64,000 bases of DNA from Vibrio xiamenensis (GCF_900100015.1 NZ_FNDD01000024.1:1-64000), one strand, 5' to 3'; positions 1 through 7,898 are shown, numbered from the stretch's first letter. Program-made: numbers and translations. The notes: generated by a model not told the origin, from the sequence alone.

Positions 1-263
1 CAGATCACGTTCACTTGGTTGTGATAGTCCCACCGAAAGTATCGATATCGACTTTAATGGGGATATTGAAAGGGCGTTCAGCTATCCGATTGTTTAATAA
101 ATTCCCGCATATTAGAAAGAAATTATGGGGTAATCATTTTTGGGCGAGAGGGTACTTTGTTGACACAGTCGGTGTAAATGAAGAGATCATCAGGCGGTAT
201 GTCAGGCATCAAGACAAGAAAGCTCAAGAATATGAGGCACAGTTAGAGTTGAAAATGAACTAA
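1..263 (+). mobile_element. tnpA: IS200/IS605-family transposase (TnpA), 3' part only
   Basis: The reading frame is open from the left edge (codons begin at base 3) to a TAA at 261-263, so the 5' part lies outside the window. The first residues read DHVHLVVIVPP, which contains the HUH metal-binding motif of Y1 transposases. Further on, a Tyr in the context IIRRYVRHQ fits the catalytic tyrosine of the IS200/IS605 TnpA family, which moves as single-stranded DNA. No TnpB frame follows, which fits the IS200 group. Whether the element is intact cannot be judged because the left end is missing. It stops just before the 3' end of truC. Confidence 0.85.
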
Positions 264-275
264 CAGCGAAGGAAT

Positions 276-329
276 GCCCCCTTTTAGGGGGCTGTAAACC
301 AAAGCCGCCTTCTAAGAAGGCGGATTTTT
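276..329 (+). terminator. Two hairpins after the IS transposase; IS right end and/or terminator
   Basis: Two GC-rich inverted repeats follow the transposase stop. The first pairs GCCCCC (276-281) with GGGGGC (287-292). The second pairs CCGCCTTC (305-312) with GAAGGCGG (316-323) and is followed by ATTTTTA on the plus strand. IS200-type elements carry subterminal hairpins at their right end and often end with a terminator; which role applies here is inference. The convergent truC stop is about 30 bases further on. Confidence 0.6.
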
Positions 330-354
330 ACTGCTCGATATTGCGCTTATCAGC

Positions 355-1083
355 TCAGTCACTAAGCGGGTTTTGCCAACCAAAATCGTTAAATAAACCC
401 TGCCACACGTCATCAAATCCAGCGCGAATGCACAGCGTTTCACCACTAATGGGATGCTCAAAAGTCAACTCTGTGGCATGAAGCAGCAAACGGTGCGCAT
501 CATAATTCTCACGAAACAAACGGTTATGCTTACCATCCCCGTGAGTGGTGTCACCAATAATCGGATGACTAAGATGATGCATGTGGCGACGCAATTGGTG
601 CTTGCGTCCTGTGGTCGGTTTCATCTCGAGCAAACTATAACGGCTAGTTGCAAAACGCCCAGTTGAAAATGGCACTTCAACTTTTGCCAGTGGTTGGTAT
701 GCGGTGACTGCCGACTGCGGCTCTTTTTCTTGACTGGAAAATTTATCGGCAATTTTATCCAATTCGACTTTGAGCGGGTAATCGAGCACATCGCCTTGTT
801 CAACCCAGCCGCGCACCACTGCATGATAAGTCTTGCTCATATCATGATTGGCAAACATCGGCATAGCTTGCGAGGCCACTTCACGAGAAAGGGCGAACAG
901 CAGCACGCCTGAGGTTGGCCGGTCTAAACGGTGCAGCGGAAACACGTGTTGACCAAGTTGATCGCGCAGGGTTTGCATCACGAACTGCGTTTCATGCTTA
1001 TCGAGCCAACTGCGATGGACTAGCATGCCCGCAGGCTTATTGACGGCAACCAAATAAGCATCTTGATAGATAATTTCTAGCAT
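355..1083 (-). CDS. truC: tRNA pseudouridine(65) synthase TruC
   Basis: This 242-residue RluA-family pseudouridine synthase isomerises U65 of tRNA in the cytoplasm. The family signature HRLDRPTSG is present, with the expected catalytic Asp at residue 54. Other RluA-type stretches are VAVNKPAGMLVH near the N-terminus and the GRKHQLRRH region. Length matches the E. coli enzyme. Its start codon overlaps the end of the upstream gene yqcC by a few bases, so the two are probably co-transcribed and translationally coupled. The truC-yqcC pair also lies near csrB in E. coli, which fits the CsrB-like RNA found 2.3 kb away here. Confidence 0.95.
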   Translation of the reverse strand: MLEIIYQDAYLVAVNKPAGMLVHRSWLDKHETQFVMQTLRDQLGQHVFPLHRLDRPTSGVLLFALSREVASQAMPMFANHDMSKTYHAVVRGWVEQGDVLDYPLKVELDKIADKFSSQEKEPQSAVTAYQPLAKVEVPFSTGRFATSRYSLLEMKPTTGRKHQLRRHMHHLSHPIIGDTTHGDGKHNRLFRENYDAHRLLLHATELTFEHPISGETLCIRAGFDDVWQGLFNDFGWQNPLSD

Positions 1084-1391
1084 GACTTGCAGGCCTCATC
1101 GATACGGAAAATCAAGCTAAGCAGATCAGCATGGCTTGGCTGCTGCCACACGTGGCTAAAATAAGGGTGTATTTCAAGATTGGGGATCGCCTGCTGGGTA
1201 TCGATAAGCGCGATCATTCTAGGAATGAATATCCATTGCAGCCATTGCTCAGGTCTGAGCGTATCAACAGCAAACGGCATGTGGCTCGCAAGCTCCGACT
1301 TGGTTGGCGCGGTATTTTGCCACAGGGCCTGTATACGCAGCGCATTTTCGAGTTCACCTAACAATTGGCGAATTTTCTCTGTTTTTACCAT
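1077..1391 (-). CDS. yqcC: YqcC family protein (DUF446)
   Basis: A 104-residue cytoplasmic protein of the YqcC/DUF446 family, whose function is unknown. I place the start at the ATG at 1391 (MVKTEKIRQLL). A longer frame from 1436 adds 15 residues that look unlike the family. The protein is mostly helical and Trp-rich in its middle (EQWLQWIFIPRM). The stop overlaps the start of truC on the same strand, so the two genes form a tight pair. The family call rests on sequence resemblance and synteny with E. coli yqcC-truC. Confidence 0.85.
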   Translation of the reverse strand: MVKTEKIRQLLGELENALRIQALWQNTAPTKSELASHMPFAVDTLRPEQWLQWIFIPRMIALIDTQQAIPNLEIHPYFSHVWQQPSHADLLSLIFRIDEACKSC

Positions 1392-1470
1392 CAATAATTT
1401 CGGTGTTGACCTTGAAAAAGGGCCATAGAGTACCATTTATATGGGAAAGAAAGTTAGGACAAATTCTTCC

Positions 1471-2511
1471 ATGGAAACAATTACCACCTTAAGCCAGTTA
1501 TTGACCAACAGTGGCTGTGAGTTCCGTATTTTTGATTTAGGTCGCCGCATCAGCCCTATCGAGCACAAAGAGTTTTTTGATGTCGAAAAAGGCTTGCTTC
1601 CCTACCCGTATCCGCTGCAACGCAAAGCCCATGTTGCCATCGCCTACTGGAATGAACAGCAGCAACCTTGGATTTGGTTTTTAAAGTTTGAGCTCGACGA
1701 ACGCGGCCTGCTCAAACAAGCGGAAATCGGTCAATTCCTCAAATACGTCATGGAAGCGATGGGCAGCCGCCTGAGCCAAGAGATCAGCGAAGAGCAGCAA
1801 CAGAAGCTCGCTAATAACCCCTACACCTATAAGCCGTCTGAAGACAAAATGGCGGTGTTCCACAGCCAAATTCGTGCGGCGTTAAATCTGCCGACTAGCC
1901 AATATTACGAGCACGCCCAGCACTACTTTCAAGGCGGATTGGGTTGGGATAATTGGCAGACCGTCGGCTTGCAAGGTATCACCGACATGTGCGCGCGGCT
2001 GAGTCAAGACAACAACCAAGTGACACTAAGAAAATCCCTTAACCATCTGCCCAATGAGCCGCTTTACGCACTGCTTGGCGCATTAGAGCATACCCAAACG
2101 CCAGAAAAATTAGCCGCTCGCCTGCTGGATATGGCCAATCAGCAACTGCAAAGCGGCGATGCCGATTTATTTCTGGTGTCCGCACTCGTACGAGCTCTCT
2201 CTGGCGCGCCAAACGCACTTAGAAGCTTGGTCGATGACATTCTTGCCAGTCCAACCTTTAGCCATCAAGAAGTGCTTATCGGCATCGCAGGGCGCGCTTG
2301 GCAAGTACTGGATGACACCGGCGTTGCAACGCGCTTTTTAGTGCGTCTTGCTGAAACGGGTAATCAGACTCTGTTCAATCAGTTGTTTGCCGATCTGGTG
2401 ATGATCCCTAAATTACGTATGGTTCTGCTACCGCTTTTACACAGCAGCCCGTCCCCGGAGCTCGCCCAAGCCCTAACCGCACTGCAACGCTCAGCCAAAG
2501 GTAGCGCATGA
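1471..2511 (+). CDS. DUF3549 family protein
   Basis: A 346-residue protein of the DUF3549 family, found mainly in Vibrio, Shewanella and relatives; function unknown. The N-terminal part is a mixed alpha/beta region (SGCEFRIFDLGRRISPI). The rest is strongly helical and Leu/Ala-rich, resembling helical-repeat proteins. There is no signal peptide or membrane segment. I prefer the ATG at 1471 (METITTLSQ), with AGGA about 12 bases upstream, over an ATG at 1441. The stop overlaps the next ATG (ATGA at 2508-2511), so it is translationally coupled to the DUF3301 gene and the two products may act together. Confidence 0.8.
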   Translation: METITTLSQLLTNSGCEFRIFDLGRRISPIEHKEFFDVEKGLLPYPYPLQRKAHVAIAYWNEQQQPWIWFLKFELDERGLLKQAEIGQFLKYVMEAMGSRLSQEISEEQQQKLANNPYTYKPSEDKMAVFHSQIRAALNLPTSQYYEHAQHYFQGGLGWDNWQTVGLQGITDMCARLSQDNNQVTLRKSLNHLPNEPLYALLGALEHTQTPEKLAARLLDMANQQLQSGDADLFLVSALVRALSGAPNALRSLVDDILASPTFSHQEVLIGIAGRAWQVLDDTGVATRFLVRLAETGNQTLFNQLFADLVMIPKLRMVLLPLLHSSPSPELAQALTALQRSAKGSA

Positions 2512-2807
2512 TTGCCGATCTGCTGGCAATCTTGGCGGTTAGCTTTGGTTGTTTACTGTTTTGGCAGCAGCGGCGCCAGGCTGAAATTGCCAAAGCCGCT
2601 ATCGCCCGCAAATGCCAACAACTCGAACTGCAGCTTGTGAGTGTCGCGTTAGGCAGTCACAAACTAAAAACGCCAGAGGGACTCTGGCGTTTTCATACGG
2701 TCTATCAATTTGAATTTTCATCACTGGGCGATGATTGCTATCAAGGCAAACTGACTATGCTCGGCTTTAAGCCTGTCAGTTTTGATTTGCCACCACATCG
2801 GCTGTAA
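2508..2807 (+). CDS. DUF3301 family small membrane-anchored protein
   Basis: A 99-residue protein with one N-terminal hydrophobic segment (about residues 3-18, LLAILAVSFGCLLFW) followed by a basic, Gln-rich helix and a small beta-rich C-terminal domain. This is the usual layout of DUF3301 proteins; function unknown. It probably sits in the inner membrane with the C-terminal domain in the cytoplasm, because the positive charges follow the membrane segment. It overlaps the DUF3549 stop by four bases. Its 3' end overlaps the convergent GNAT gene by about 32 bases. Confidence 0.75.
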   Translation: MIADLLAILAVSFGCLLFWQQRRQAEIAKAAIARKCQQLELQLVSVALGSHKLKTPEGLWRFHTVYQFEFSSLGDDCYQGKLTMLGFKPVSFDLPPHRL

Positions 2808-3273
2808 ACACATATTCGTAGAACGGACCAAAGCTATCGTTTTGTTCGCCAGCCAAGTGGAACCCGAGCTTTTGCAAAATCTTTATTGATGGGGTGTGAT
2901 GGGTATTGACAGTTGCACTCACCACTTCTAGTTGGCACTCATACAAGGCTTTGGGGAAAAACGCTTTCAGCGCTTCGCTGCCAATGCCTTTATTCCAGTA
3001 ATATTTGTCAAAAATAAACCCCAACTCAGGCTTTTTGTCTAAATGGCAAATAAACACGTGGCCAATGTACTCACGCGTGGCTTGGTCGAGCACCGCTAGG
3101 GCATATAAGGTGGGATCATGCATCACTTGATGAAACAGCTGCTTAGCTGAGGACACCGTCAGTGGCCCATTCATCTCCGCGCGATTCTTAGCGCAGCAAT
3201 TTAACATTAAAAAATCAGATTGAAGCGACTCATTATAAGGGATAAGGAGCAATCTCCTCGTTGCTATTGTCAC
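2776..3273 (-). CDS. GNAT family N-acetyltransferase
   Basis: A 165-residue acetyltransferase of the GNAT fold, RimJ/RimL-like group. The acetyl-CoA binding motif A is seen as YYWNKGIGSEALKAFF, preceded by the strand PELGFIF and followed by a typical motif B (TPSIKILQKLGFHLAG). Substrate unknown. The start is a GTG at 3273, supported by AAGGA five to six bases upstream. It stands alone on the minus strand, downstream of the CsrB-like RNA terminator and convergent with the DUF3301 gene. Confidence 0.85.
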   Translation of the reverse strand: MTIATRRLLLIPYNESLQSDFLMLNCCAKNRAEMNGPLTVSSAKQLFHQVMHDPTLYALAVLDQATREYIGHVFICHLDKKPELGFIFDKYYWNKGIGSEALKAFFPKALYECQLEVVSATVNTHHTPSIKILQKLGFHLAGEQNDSFGPFYEYVFTADVVANQN

Positions 3274-3402
3274 ACCACATCCTTGCTTGTGTTTTATTAT
3301 TACTTATCTGTAATTACTGCCAATAAAGCCAATTTTATCTTGCCGCCAAGTTTTAGTTGGTTTGTTCTGATGTTGTTAGTATTGAATAAAAAAGTGGTAA
3401 GA

Positions 3403-3436
3403 ATAAGAAAAGCCCTGACACGTGAGTATCAGGGCT
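3403..3436 (-). terminator. Rho-independent terminator of the CsrB-like RNA
   Basis: On the minus strand AGCCCTGA and TCAGGGCT (plus positions 3429-3436 and 3411-3418) pair around a 10-base loop, followed by TTTTCTTATT. It fixes the 3' end of the RNA. Confidence 0.85.
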
Positions 3437-3830
3437 ATAGTCTTACTCGCAGCAGTCCGGCTACATCATAATGCTCCATGCATCGTCCATAATAGTGGCC
3501 ATGTCCATGTGCCCTATCCTAACCTTGCCGTCCTAGCAGTGTCCTGTTCGTCCTGATAGCTAACGTTCCTAGTTAGCTGACATCACTTGTTCCTTGAGCG
3601 GTGTCCCTTGTGCGATCCGCGCACTGTTCCTTTATTCTTCCTAAACACTGCCATCCTGTCAGTGTTAAATGCTTCCTGCTTGACCGCCCATCCTGAGCCA
3701 TCAAACCTTCATCCTAAAGCCACCACATCCTTGGTTTTTCGTTTCCTGATTCAGCATCCTGCCGACACGGTTAAATTTACCTTATTGGCCAAAAGATACA
3801 ATCCTGCTTAGCTCACGTTTTTTGGTATCA
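3403..3830 (-). ncRNA. csrB: CsrB-family regulatory RNA (sequesters CsrA)
   Basis: The minus strand carries about 22 GGA motifs in some 350 bases, 16 of them AGGA, at 10-25-base spacing. Several have the classical CAGGATG form. The array ends in a rho-independent terminator. CsrB-type RNAs bind many CsrA dimers through AGGA/GGA in hairpin loops and so free CsrA-repressed mRNAs controlling carbon storage, motility and, in Vibrio, quorum sensing. There is no conserved protein frame; a 74-codon plus-strand frame inside it is an antisense shadow. Location near truC-yqcC parallels E. coli csrB. The 5' end is approximate: a possible -10 (TATAGA, about 3851-3856) suggests a start near 3830-3845. Vibrios carry several paralogues, so which one this is remains open. 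Confidence 0.9.
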
Positions 3831-3925
3831 AATAACAAAAAACCAAACAAATCTATAAAATTCAACCAATTAAAAACCACATCCCACCATATACTGCAGA
3901 ACGAAAGCGTAATATCTTACGTGCT

Positions 3926-3943
3926 TGTGAGAGATATCGCACA
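3926..3943. promoter_or_regulatory. VarA/UvrY (GacA)-type box upstream of the CsrB-like RNA
   Basis: TGTGAGAGATATCGCACA is a near-perfect 18-base palindrome of the kind bound by GacA/UvrY/VarA response regulators (consensus close to TGTAAGNNATNNCTTACA). It lies about 90-110 bases upstream of the likely RNA start; such boxes characteristically sit well upstream of csrB/rsm promoters. This supports activation by the BarA/VarS-UvrY/VarA two-component system. Confidence 0.75.
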
Positions 3944-4022
3944 ACATCCATATCAAGAAAAATGTCGATAAACTTCACCAAGCCAGTATCATGGTCAAAA
4001 CCTCGACTTTCTACGGTGTTCT

Positions 4023-4310
4023 ATGCTAACCAAAAACGTCACAGAAGAACTCGAAGCGGTTCTGCAAGCCCTTCACGATGAAGGAAAAACGCCAAGCATT
4101 GCTCTGGTCAAAGCGCGCTTATCGACCCCAGTGCCGATGCCTGCACTTATCTCCACCATTAAGAGTTGGAAAAGTGTCAAACGCGTGCCTAAAGTAGAAA
4201 TTGCCGCCAACGCTCAACCAGCAGACAAAATCGCTCAGCTTGAACAGCAAATTGCTGCACTTACCGAGCGAGTCAGTATCCTTGAAGCCCAATTGAGTGA
4301 GAAATCGTAA
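4023..4310 (+). CDS. Small putative DNA-binding protein, KfrA_N-like, with coiled coil
   Basis: A 95-residue protein. The first 55 residues resemble the KfrA N-terminal DNA-binding region, with a [14 protein letters not shown] stretch fitting the GkrPTvraVR pattern and a second helix ending in IKSWK. Residues about 65-92 form a heptad-like coiled coil ([23 protein letters not shown]). This suggests a small dimeric DNA- or nucleoid-binding protein. Its TAA shares one base with the ATG of yaiI (4308-4312), so the two are one transcription unit. No strong ribosome binding site is seen before the ATG. Function is not known. Confidence 0.6.
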   Translation: MLTKNVTEELEAVLQALHDEGKTPSIALVKARLSTPVPMPALISTIKSWKSVKRVPKVEIAANAQPADKIAQLEQQIAALTERVSILEAQLSEKS

Positions 4311-4759
4311 TGAAAATTTGGGTTGATGCCGACGCGTGTCCTAAAGTGATTCGCGACACTTTAGTGCGCGCAGCCGAGCGAACGGGGATTGAGTGCACCT
4401 TCGTTGCGAACCATATTATTCCGATTCCTAAACGCGACAATTTACGCAGTTTGCAAGTTCCAGCGGGCTTTGATATCGCCGACAATGAAATCGTCAAACG
4501 CACCGAGCCGGGCGATTTAGTGATTACGTCTGATATTCCACTGGCCGATGAAGTTATCACCAAAGGGGGTTTTGCTCTGAGCAGTCGTGGCGAGCTGTAT
4601 ACCAAAGACACCATCAAAGCGCGGCTCAATATTCGCGACTTTATGGATACGATGCGCTCAAGCGGCATCCAAACTGGCGGGCCAAGCGCCCTATCGCAAA
4701 CCGAGCGCCGTGAATTTGCCAATCACCTAGACCGTCTATTGGCGAAATATCACCGTTAG
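4310..4759 (+). CDS. yaiI: YaiI/YqxD family protein (UPF0178)
   Basis: A 149-residue protein of the YaiI/YqxD (DUF188) family, distantly related to PIN/NYN-like nuclease folds; cellular role unknown. The N-terminal signature [13 protein letters not shown] with its Asp cluster is clear, and [12 protein letters not shown] supplies the second conserved acidic region. Full length for the family. It overlaps the preceding gene by one base and is followed by a shared terminator. Confidence 0.92.
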   Translation: MKIWVDADACPKVIRDTLVRAAERTGIECTFVANHIIPIPKRDNLRSLQVPAGFDIADNEIVKRTEPGDLVITSDIPLADEVITKGGFALSSRGELYTKDTIKARLNIRDFMDTMRSSGIQTGGPSALSQTERREFANHLDRLLAKYHR

Positions 4760-4797
4760 GCGCTGGCTTTCAAGCCATATCGCGACACTGAAAGCAT

Positions 4798-4827
4798 AAA
4801 AAAACCTGCGCAAGCGCAGGTTTTTTT
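4798..4827. terminator. Bidirectional terminator between yaiI and the AbgT-type gene
   Basis: AAACCTGCGC and GCGCAGGTTT pair around AA, flanked by an A-run and a T-run, so it can end transcripts from both convergent genes. Confidence 0.85.
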
Positions 4828-4845
4828 AGTTTCTAAATCAAGCCA

Positions 4846-6432
4846 TTAAGGCGTGTAGTAAGTGGCTGCGCCTGGACCAACTGGCAAACCAAATAGGAAC
4901 ACCCACACGTAGAACAGCACACTCCAACCAACGATAAAGCAGATTGAGTAAGGCAACATGGTCGCAATCAATGTACCGATACCTAAGTTCTTCATATAAC
5001 GCGTCGCAACCGCCAGAATCAGACCAAAGTAGCTCATCATTGGTGTGATGATATTAGTGGTCGAATCTCCGATACGGTAAGCCGCTTGAATGGTTTCAGG
5101 GGCATAACCCACCAGCATCAGCATAGGTACAAAAATTGGCGCGGTTACCGCCCATTGCGCAGAAGCAGAACCGATCATCAGGTTGATAAAGCCACACATC
5201 AAAATGAAGGCAAAGAACAAACCTGGGCCAGTTAAACCGACATTTTGTAGGAAGTCAGCTCCAGCTACCGCAAAGACTTGACCAAAGTTGGTCCACTTGA
5301 AGAAGGCAACAAACTGCGCAGCGAAGAACACGAGAACAATGTACATGCCCATTGAAGACATCGATTTTGACATCGCATCAATCACATCGCGGTCGGTTTT
5401 CATCGTGCCGGCAATACGGCCATAGACGAAACCTGGAATCGCGAAGAATACGAAGATAAACGCGACGATACTCTTCAAGAATGGTGAACCAGCAACCGTA
5501 CCGGCTTCAGAGCGAAGCACACCATTTTCTGGAACAATCGTCCAAGCCAACAATGCAGACACAGCCAGAACCGCAACACCCGCCCATTTCAGTGCTTTCT
5601 TCTCAAGCGCGGTGAGTTTGCCCATGGTATCTTTTGACAGATCTTCTGACGCTTCCTCGTCGCGATATTGACCGAGTTTCGGCTCGACGATTTTTTCGGT
5701 AACAAACGCGCCCATCCCCGCAATAAAGAAGGTCGAGACAAACATGAAGTACCAGTTTGCTTCAGGACCAACGGTATAGCTTGGGTCAATCACTTGCGCC
5801 GCTGTTTCGGTAATACCAGAAAGCAGAGGATCAACCGTACCGATCAAGAGGTTGGCAGAGTAACCACCAGAGACACCAGCAAACGCTGCAGCCAAACCCG
5901 CAAGAGGATGGCGACCTAACGAGTGGAATAGCATCGCTGCAAGTGGAATAAGGACTACGTAACCCAGCTCTGATGCTGTGTTGGAGATAATACCAGCGAA
6001 TACCACAGTCACGGTTACCATGCGCTTAGAAGCGCCCATCACCAAACCACGCATCGCAGCAGAAAGAAGTCCTGAATATTCAGCGATCGCAACACCTAAC
6101 ATGGCGACAAGCACTGTACCAAGCGGTGCGAAACCAACAAAGTTTTTCACCAAACTGGTAACGATCAATCGCAAACCATCGGCATTAAGAAGACTGACGA
6201 CATAGATCATGCCATCGGCAGCGCGCCCTTTGGCGCCTTCAGGGCGAGGGTCAACCACTGACACCTCAAAGTAACCCGCAATTCCCGACAACACTAAAAT
6301 GGCTAAACAGAAAATGGCAAACAGTGTAATTGGGTGGGGTAATAGATTCCCTAAATATTCAACCGAATCGAGAAAGCGCGTAAACAGCGGCTTTTTCGGT
6401 GGATTTTGTTTTATTGAAGTTGATGAACTCAT
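4846..6432 (-). CDS. AbgT family transporter
   Basis: A 528-residue inner-membrane protein with about 10-12 hydrophobic segments. It belongs to the AbgT family, which includes E. coli AbgT (p-aminobenzoyl-glutamate uptake) and Neisseria MtrF (proposed sulfonamide/PABA efflux). Family stretches include GYSANLLIGTVDPLL and the C-terminal RIGDSTTNIITPMMSYF. The start at 6432 (MSSSTSIKQ) has a strong AAGGAGG eight bases upstream; a frame from 6462 adds ten residues without such support. It stands alone with no abgA/abgB hydrolase genes beside it, so the substrate cannot be inferred from context. Confidence 0.88.
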   Translation of the reverse strand: MSSSTSIKQNPPKKPLFTRFLDSVEYLGNLLPHPITLFAIFCLAILVLSGIAGYFEVSVVDPRPEGAKGRAADGMIYVVSLLNADGLRLIVTSLVKNFVGFAPLGTVLVAMLGVAIAEYSGLLSAAMRGLVMGASKRMVTVTVVFAGIISNTASELGYVVLIPLAAMLFHSLGRHPLAGLAAAFAGVSGGYSANLLIGTVDPLLSGITETAAQVIDPSYTVGPEANWYFMFVSTFFIAGMGAFVTEKIVEPKLGQYRDEEASEDLSKDTMGKLTALEKKALKWAGVAVLAVSALLAWTIVPENGVLRSEAGTVAGSPFLKSIVAFIFVFFAIPGFVYGRIAGTMKTDRDVIDAMSKSMSSMGMYIVLVFFAAQFVAFFKWTNFGQVFAVAGADFLQNVGLTGPGLFFAFILMCGFINLMIGSASAQWAVTAPIFVPMLMLVGYAPETIQAAYRIGDSTTNIITPMMSYFGLILAVATRYMKNLGIGTLIATMLPYSICFIVGWSVLFYVWVFLFGLPVGPGAATYYTP

Positions 6433-6657
6433 CAAGTTCCTCCTTGTCGTTATTCTTTCCATGAAGGCATCCGCTCCATGAAGGCGGAAGAATACTAAAC
6501 AAGGAGGATGTACGGTAAAATTTAAATGTTACAAAAGTTTATAATAGAACTAAAAACAACCAGTAAATTTACTAAGTATAGATTTTAACTCTAAATAATT
6601 AATATTAGATGGCATAACCACCCAAAATAACTTTGGTGGCATTCATTTGTTTTACTG

Positions 6658-6783
6658 CTATTTCTGAACCGCTTTAAAGCGTGGGTTGGCTTTGCATATC
6701 ACGTAAAGTCGACCACGGCGTTTAACAATTTGACAATCTGGATGGCGGTTTTTGGCACTTTTTAACGACTTAAGCACTTTCAT
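6658..6783 (-). CDS. rpmJ2: 50S ribosomal protein L36, alternative (zinc-free) form
   Basis: A 41-residue L36 of the YkgO type. It has the family core [12 protein letters not shown] and the PRFKAVQ end but not the four-ligand zinc set of the standard form. It lies directly downstream of the alternative L31 gene, as in the E. coli ykgM-ykgO pair. Such pairs are made under zinc limitation so that zinc-containing L31/L36 can be replaced. The start at 6783 ([10 protein letters not shown]) is set by the family; 19 extra in-frame codons upstream run into the rpmE2 end. Confidence 0.93.
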   Translation of the reverse strand: MKVLKSLKSAKNRHPDCQIVKRRGRLYVICKANPRFKAVQK

Positions 6784-6787
6784 TGGG

Positions 6788-7048
6788 TTACTTCTCTTCT
6801 GAGCTGAATCTTGAAAAACGGCGATTGAAGTTCGCCACACGACCTTCTTTTTGGATCACACGCTGCTTACCGGTGTAGTAAGGGTGAGATTCGGAAGAAA
6901 CTTCTATCGTCATATACGGGTAGGTTTTGCCATCTTCCCATTCAATGGTGCGATCCGTTTCAAGCGTGGAACCGATGACGAAATATTTATCAACGCTGGT
7001 GTCGTGAAACACGACTTTGCGATAATTAGGATGGATATTGTTTTTCAC
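6788..7048 (-). CDS. rpmE2: 50S ribosomal protein L31 type B (zinc-independent)
   Basis: An 86-residue type B L31. It begins [15 protein letters not shown] and lacks the CxxC zinc motif of type A. It ends with the FNRRFSRF stretch of the family. The start is a GTG at 7048 with GAGG eight bases upstream. It is followed after four bases by rpmJ2. A Zur-like palindrome 51 bases upstream suggests derepression in low zinc. Confidence 0.95.
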   Translation of the reverse strand: MKNNIHPNYRKVVFHDTSVDKYFVIGSTLETDRTIEWEDGKTYPYMTIEVSSESHPYYTGKQRVIQKEGRVANFNRRFSRFSSEEK

Positions 7049-7098
7049 TGCGCGACCTCTTTACCAATCTATACATAACAACTCAGCCATATCACTTA

Positions 7099-7117
7099 AT
7101 TGTTATGTTATAACATT
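7099..7117. promoter_or_regulatory. Zur-like operator upstream of rpmE2-rpmJ2
   Basis: ATTGTTATGTTATAACATT matches the gammaproteobacterial Zur pattern (AATGTTATAATATAACATT) at 16 of 19 positions and is palindromic. It precedes zinc-independent L31/L36, a textbook Zur target. Binding is inferred, not shown. Confidence 0.75.
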
Positions 7118-7202
7118 TTAGATGTTAATCATTCTCAATAAACCTGGCAAGAGAAATTTGTGCTAATTTATGCCCCAGAGTAATTGAACCGATGAATCTC
7201 CT

Positions 7203-7898
7203 ATGTACACCCTTGATCCAATTGGCTACGTCGAATCTCCATACAAAGAAAAATTTGCTGTTCCGCGCCAACCCCGCTTAGTGCCAAGTGCCCGAGCAAA
7301 AATTCACTTGTCCGGCGAAGCGAACTGCCGGGAATCGATTCGTGGCATCGAGCAATTTAGCCACTTGTGGCTGCTGTTTCTGTTCGATAAAAACCTAGCT
7401 CAAGGCTGGAAGCCGACGGTGCGTCCACCGCGTCTTGGCGGCAACGAACGAATTGGCGTATTTGCATCACGGGCAACCTTTCGCCCAAATGGTATTGGTA
7501 TGTCCGCAGTGGAGCTGCTTGGTACAGAAGTGAATGGTGATCAGGTATCACTGGTGGTAGGCAGTGTCGATTTGGTTGATCGCACTCCAATCGTTGATAT
7601 TAAACCTTATATCCCCTATTCCGATGCCATCAGTGACGCGCGAGGAGGTTATGCCGACAAAGAACCCAAAACCATAGCGGTGCAATTTTCTTCGCAAGCA
7701 ACATCAACGCTGTTAACCGCCGACGATCCACAAACCTTGAAGAGCGTCATTGAGCAAGTATTGGCACAAGACCCACGTCCGGCTTATAAAAAACGCCAGC
7801 AAGACGACAAACAATATGCGGTGAATTTGTTCGATTTTAACGTTAAGTTTATTGTGACAGGCAACTTAGCGACGGTTACCGCAATAGAAGGCTTTTGA
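7203..7898 (+). CDS. trmO: tRNA (N6-threonylcarbamoyladenosine37-N6)-methyltransferase TrmO
   Basis: A 231-residue protein of the TrmO (YaeB/TsaA) family. It uses S-adenosylmethionine to N6-methylate t6A37 in threonine tRNAs. The N-terminal beta-barrel domain is clear from IGYVESPYKEKFAVPRQP and ATFRPNGIGMSAVEL; the C-terminal extension typical of the bacterial enzyme is present. Length is close to E. coli (235). It lies upstream of proS on the same strand, an adjacency also seen in E. coli. Confidence 0.93.
   Translation: MYTLDPIGYVESPYKEKFAVPRQPRLVPSARAKIHLSGEANCRESIRGIEQFSHLWLLFLFDKNLAQGWKPTVRPPRLGGNERIGVFASRATFRPNGIGMSAVELLGTEVNGDQVSLVVGSVDLVDRTPIVDIKPYIPYSDAISDARGGYADKEPKTIAVQFSSQATSTLLTADDPQTLKSVIEQVLAQDPRPAYKKRQQDDKQYAVNLFDFNVKFIVTGNLATVTAIEGF

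Noticed and set aside
3587-3811. 74-codon plus-strand frame in the 3.3-4.0 kb gap
   Set aside because: It lies antisense to the CsrB-like GGA array; its Leu/Pro/Ser-rich product reflects repeated TCCT, and there is no ribosome binding site or family resemblance.
4273-4722. 149-codon minus-strand frame opposite yaiI
   Set aside because: Same length and position as yaiI on the other strand; low-complexity Ser/Arg/Leu product, a shadow of a recognised gene.
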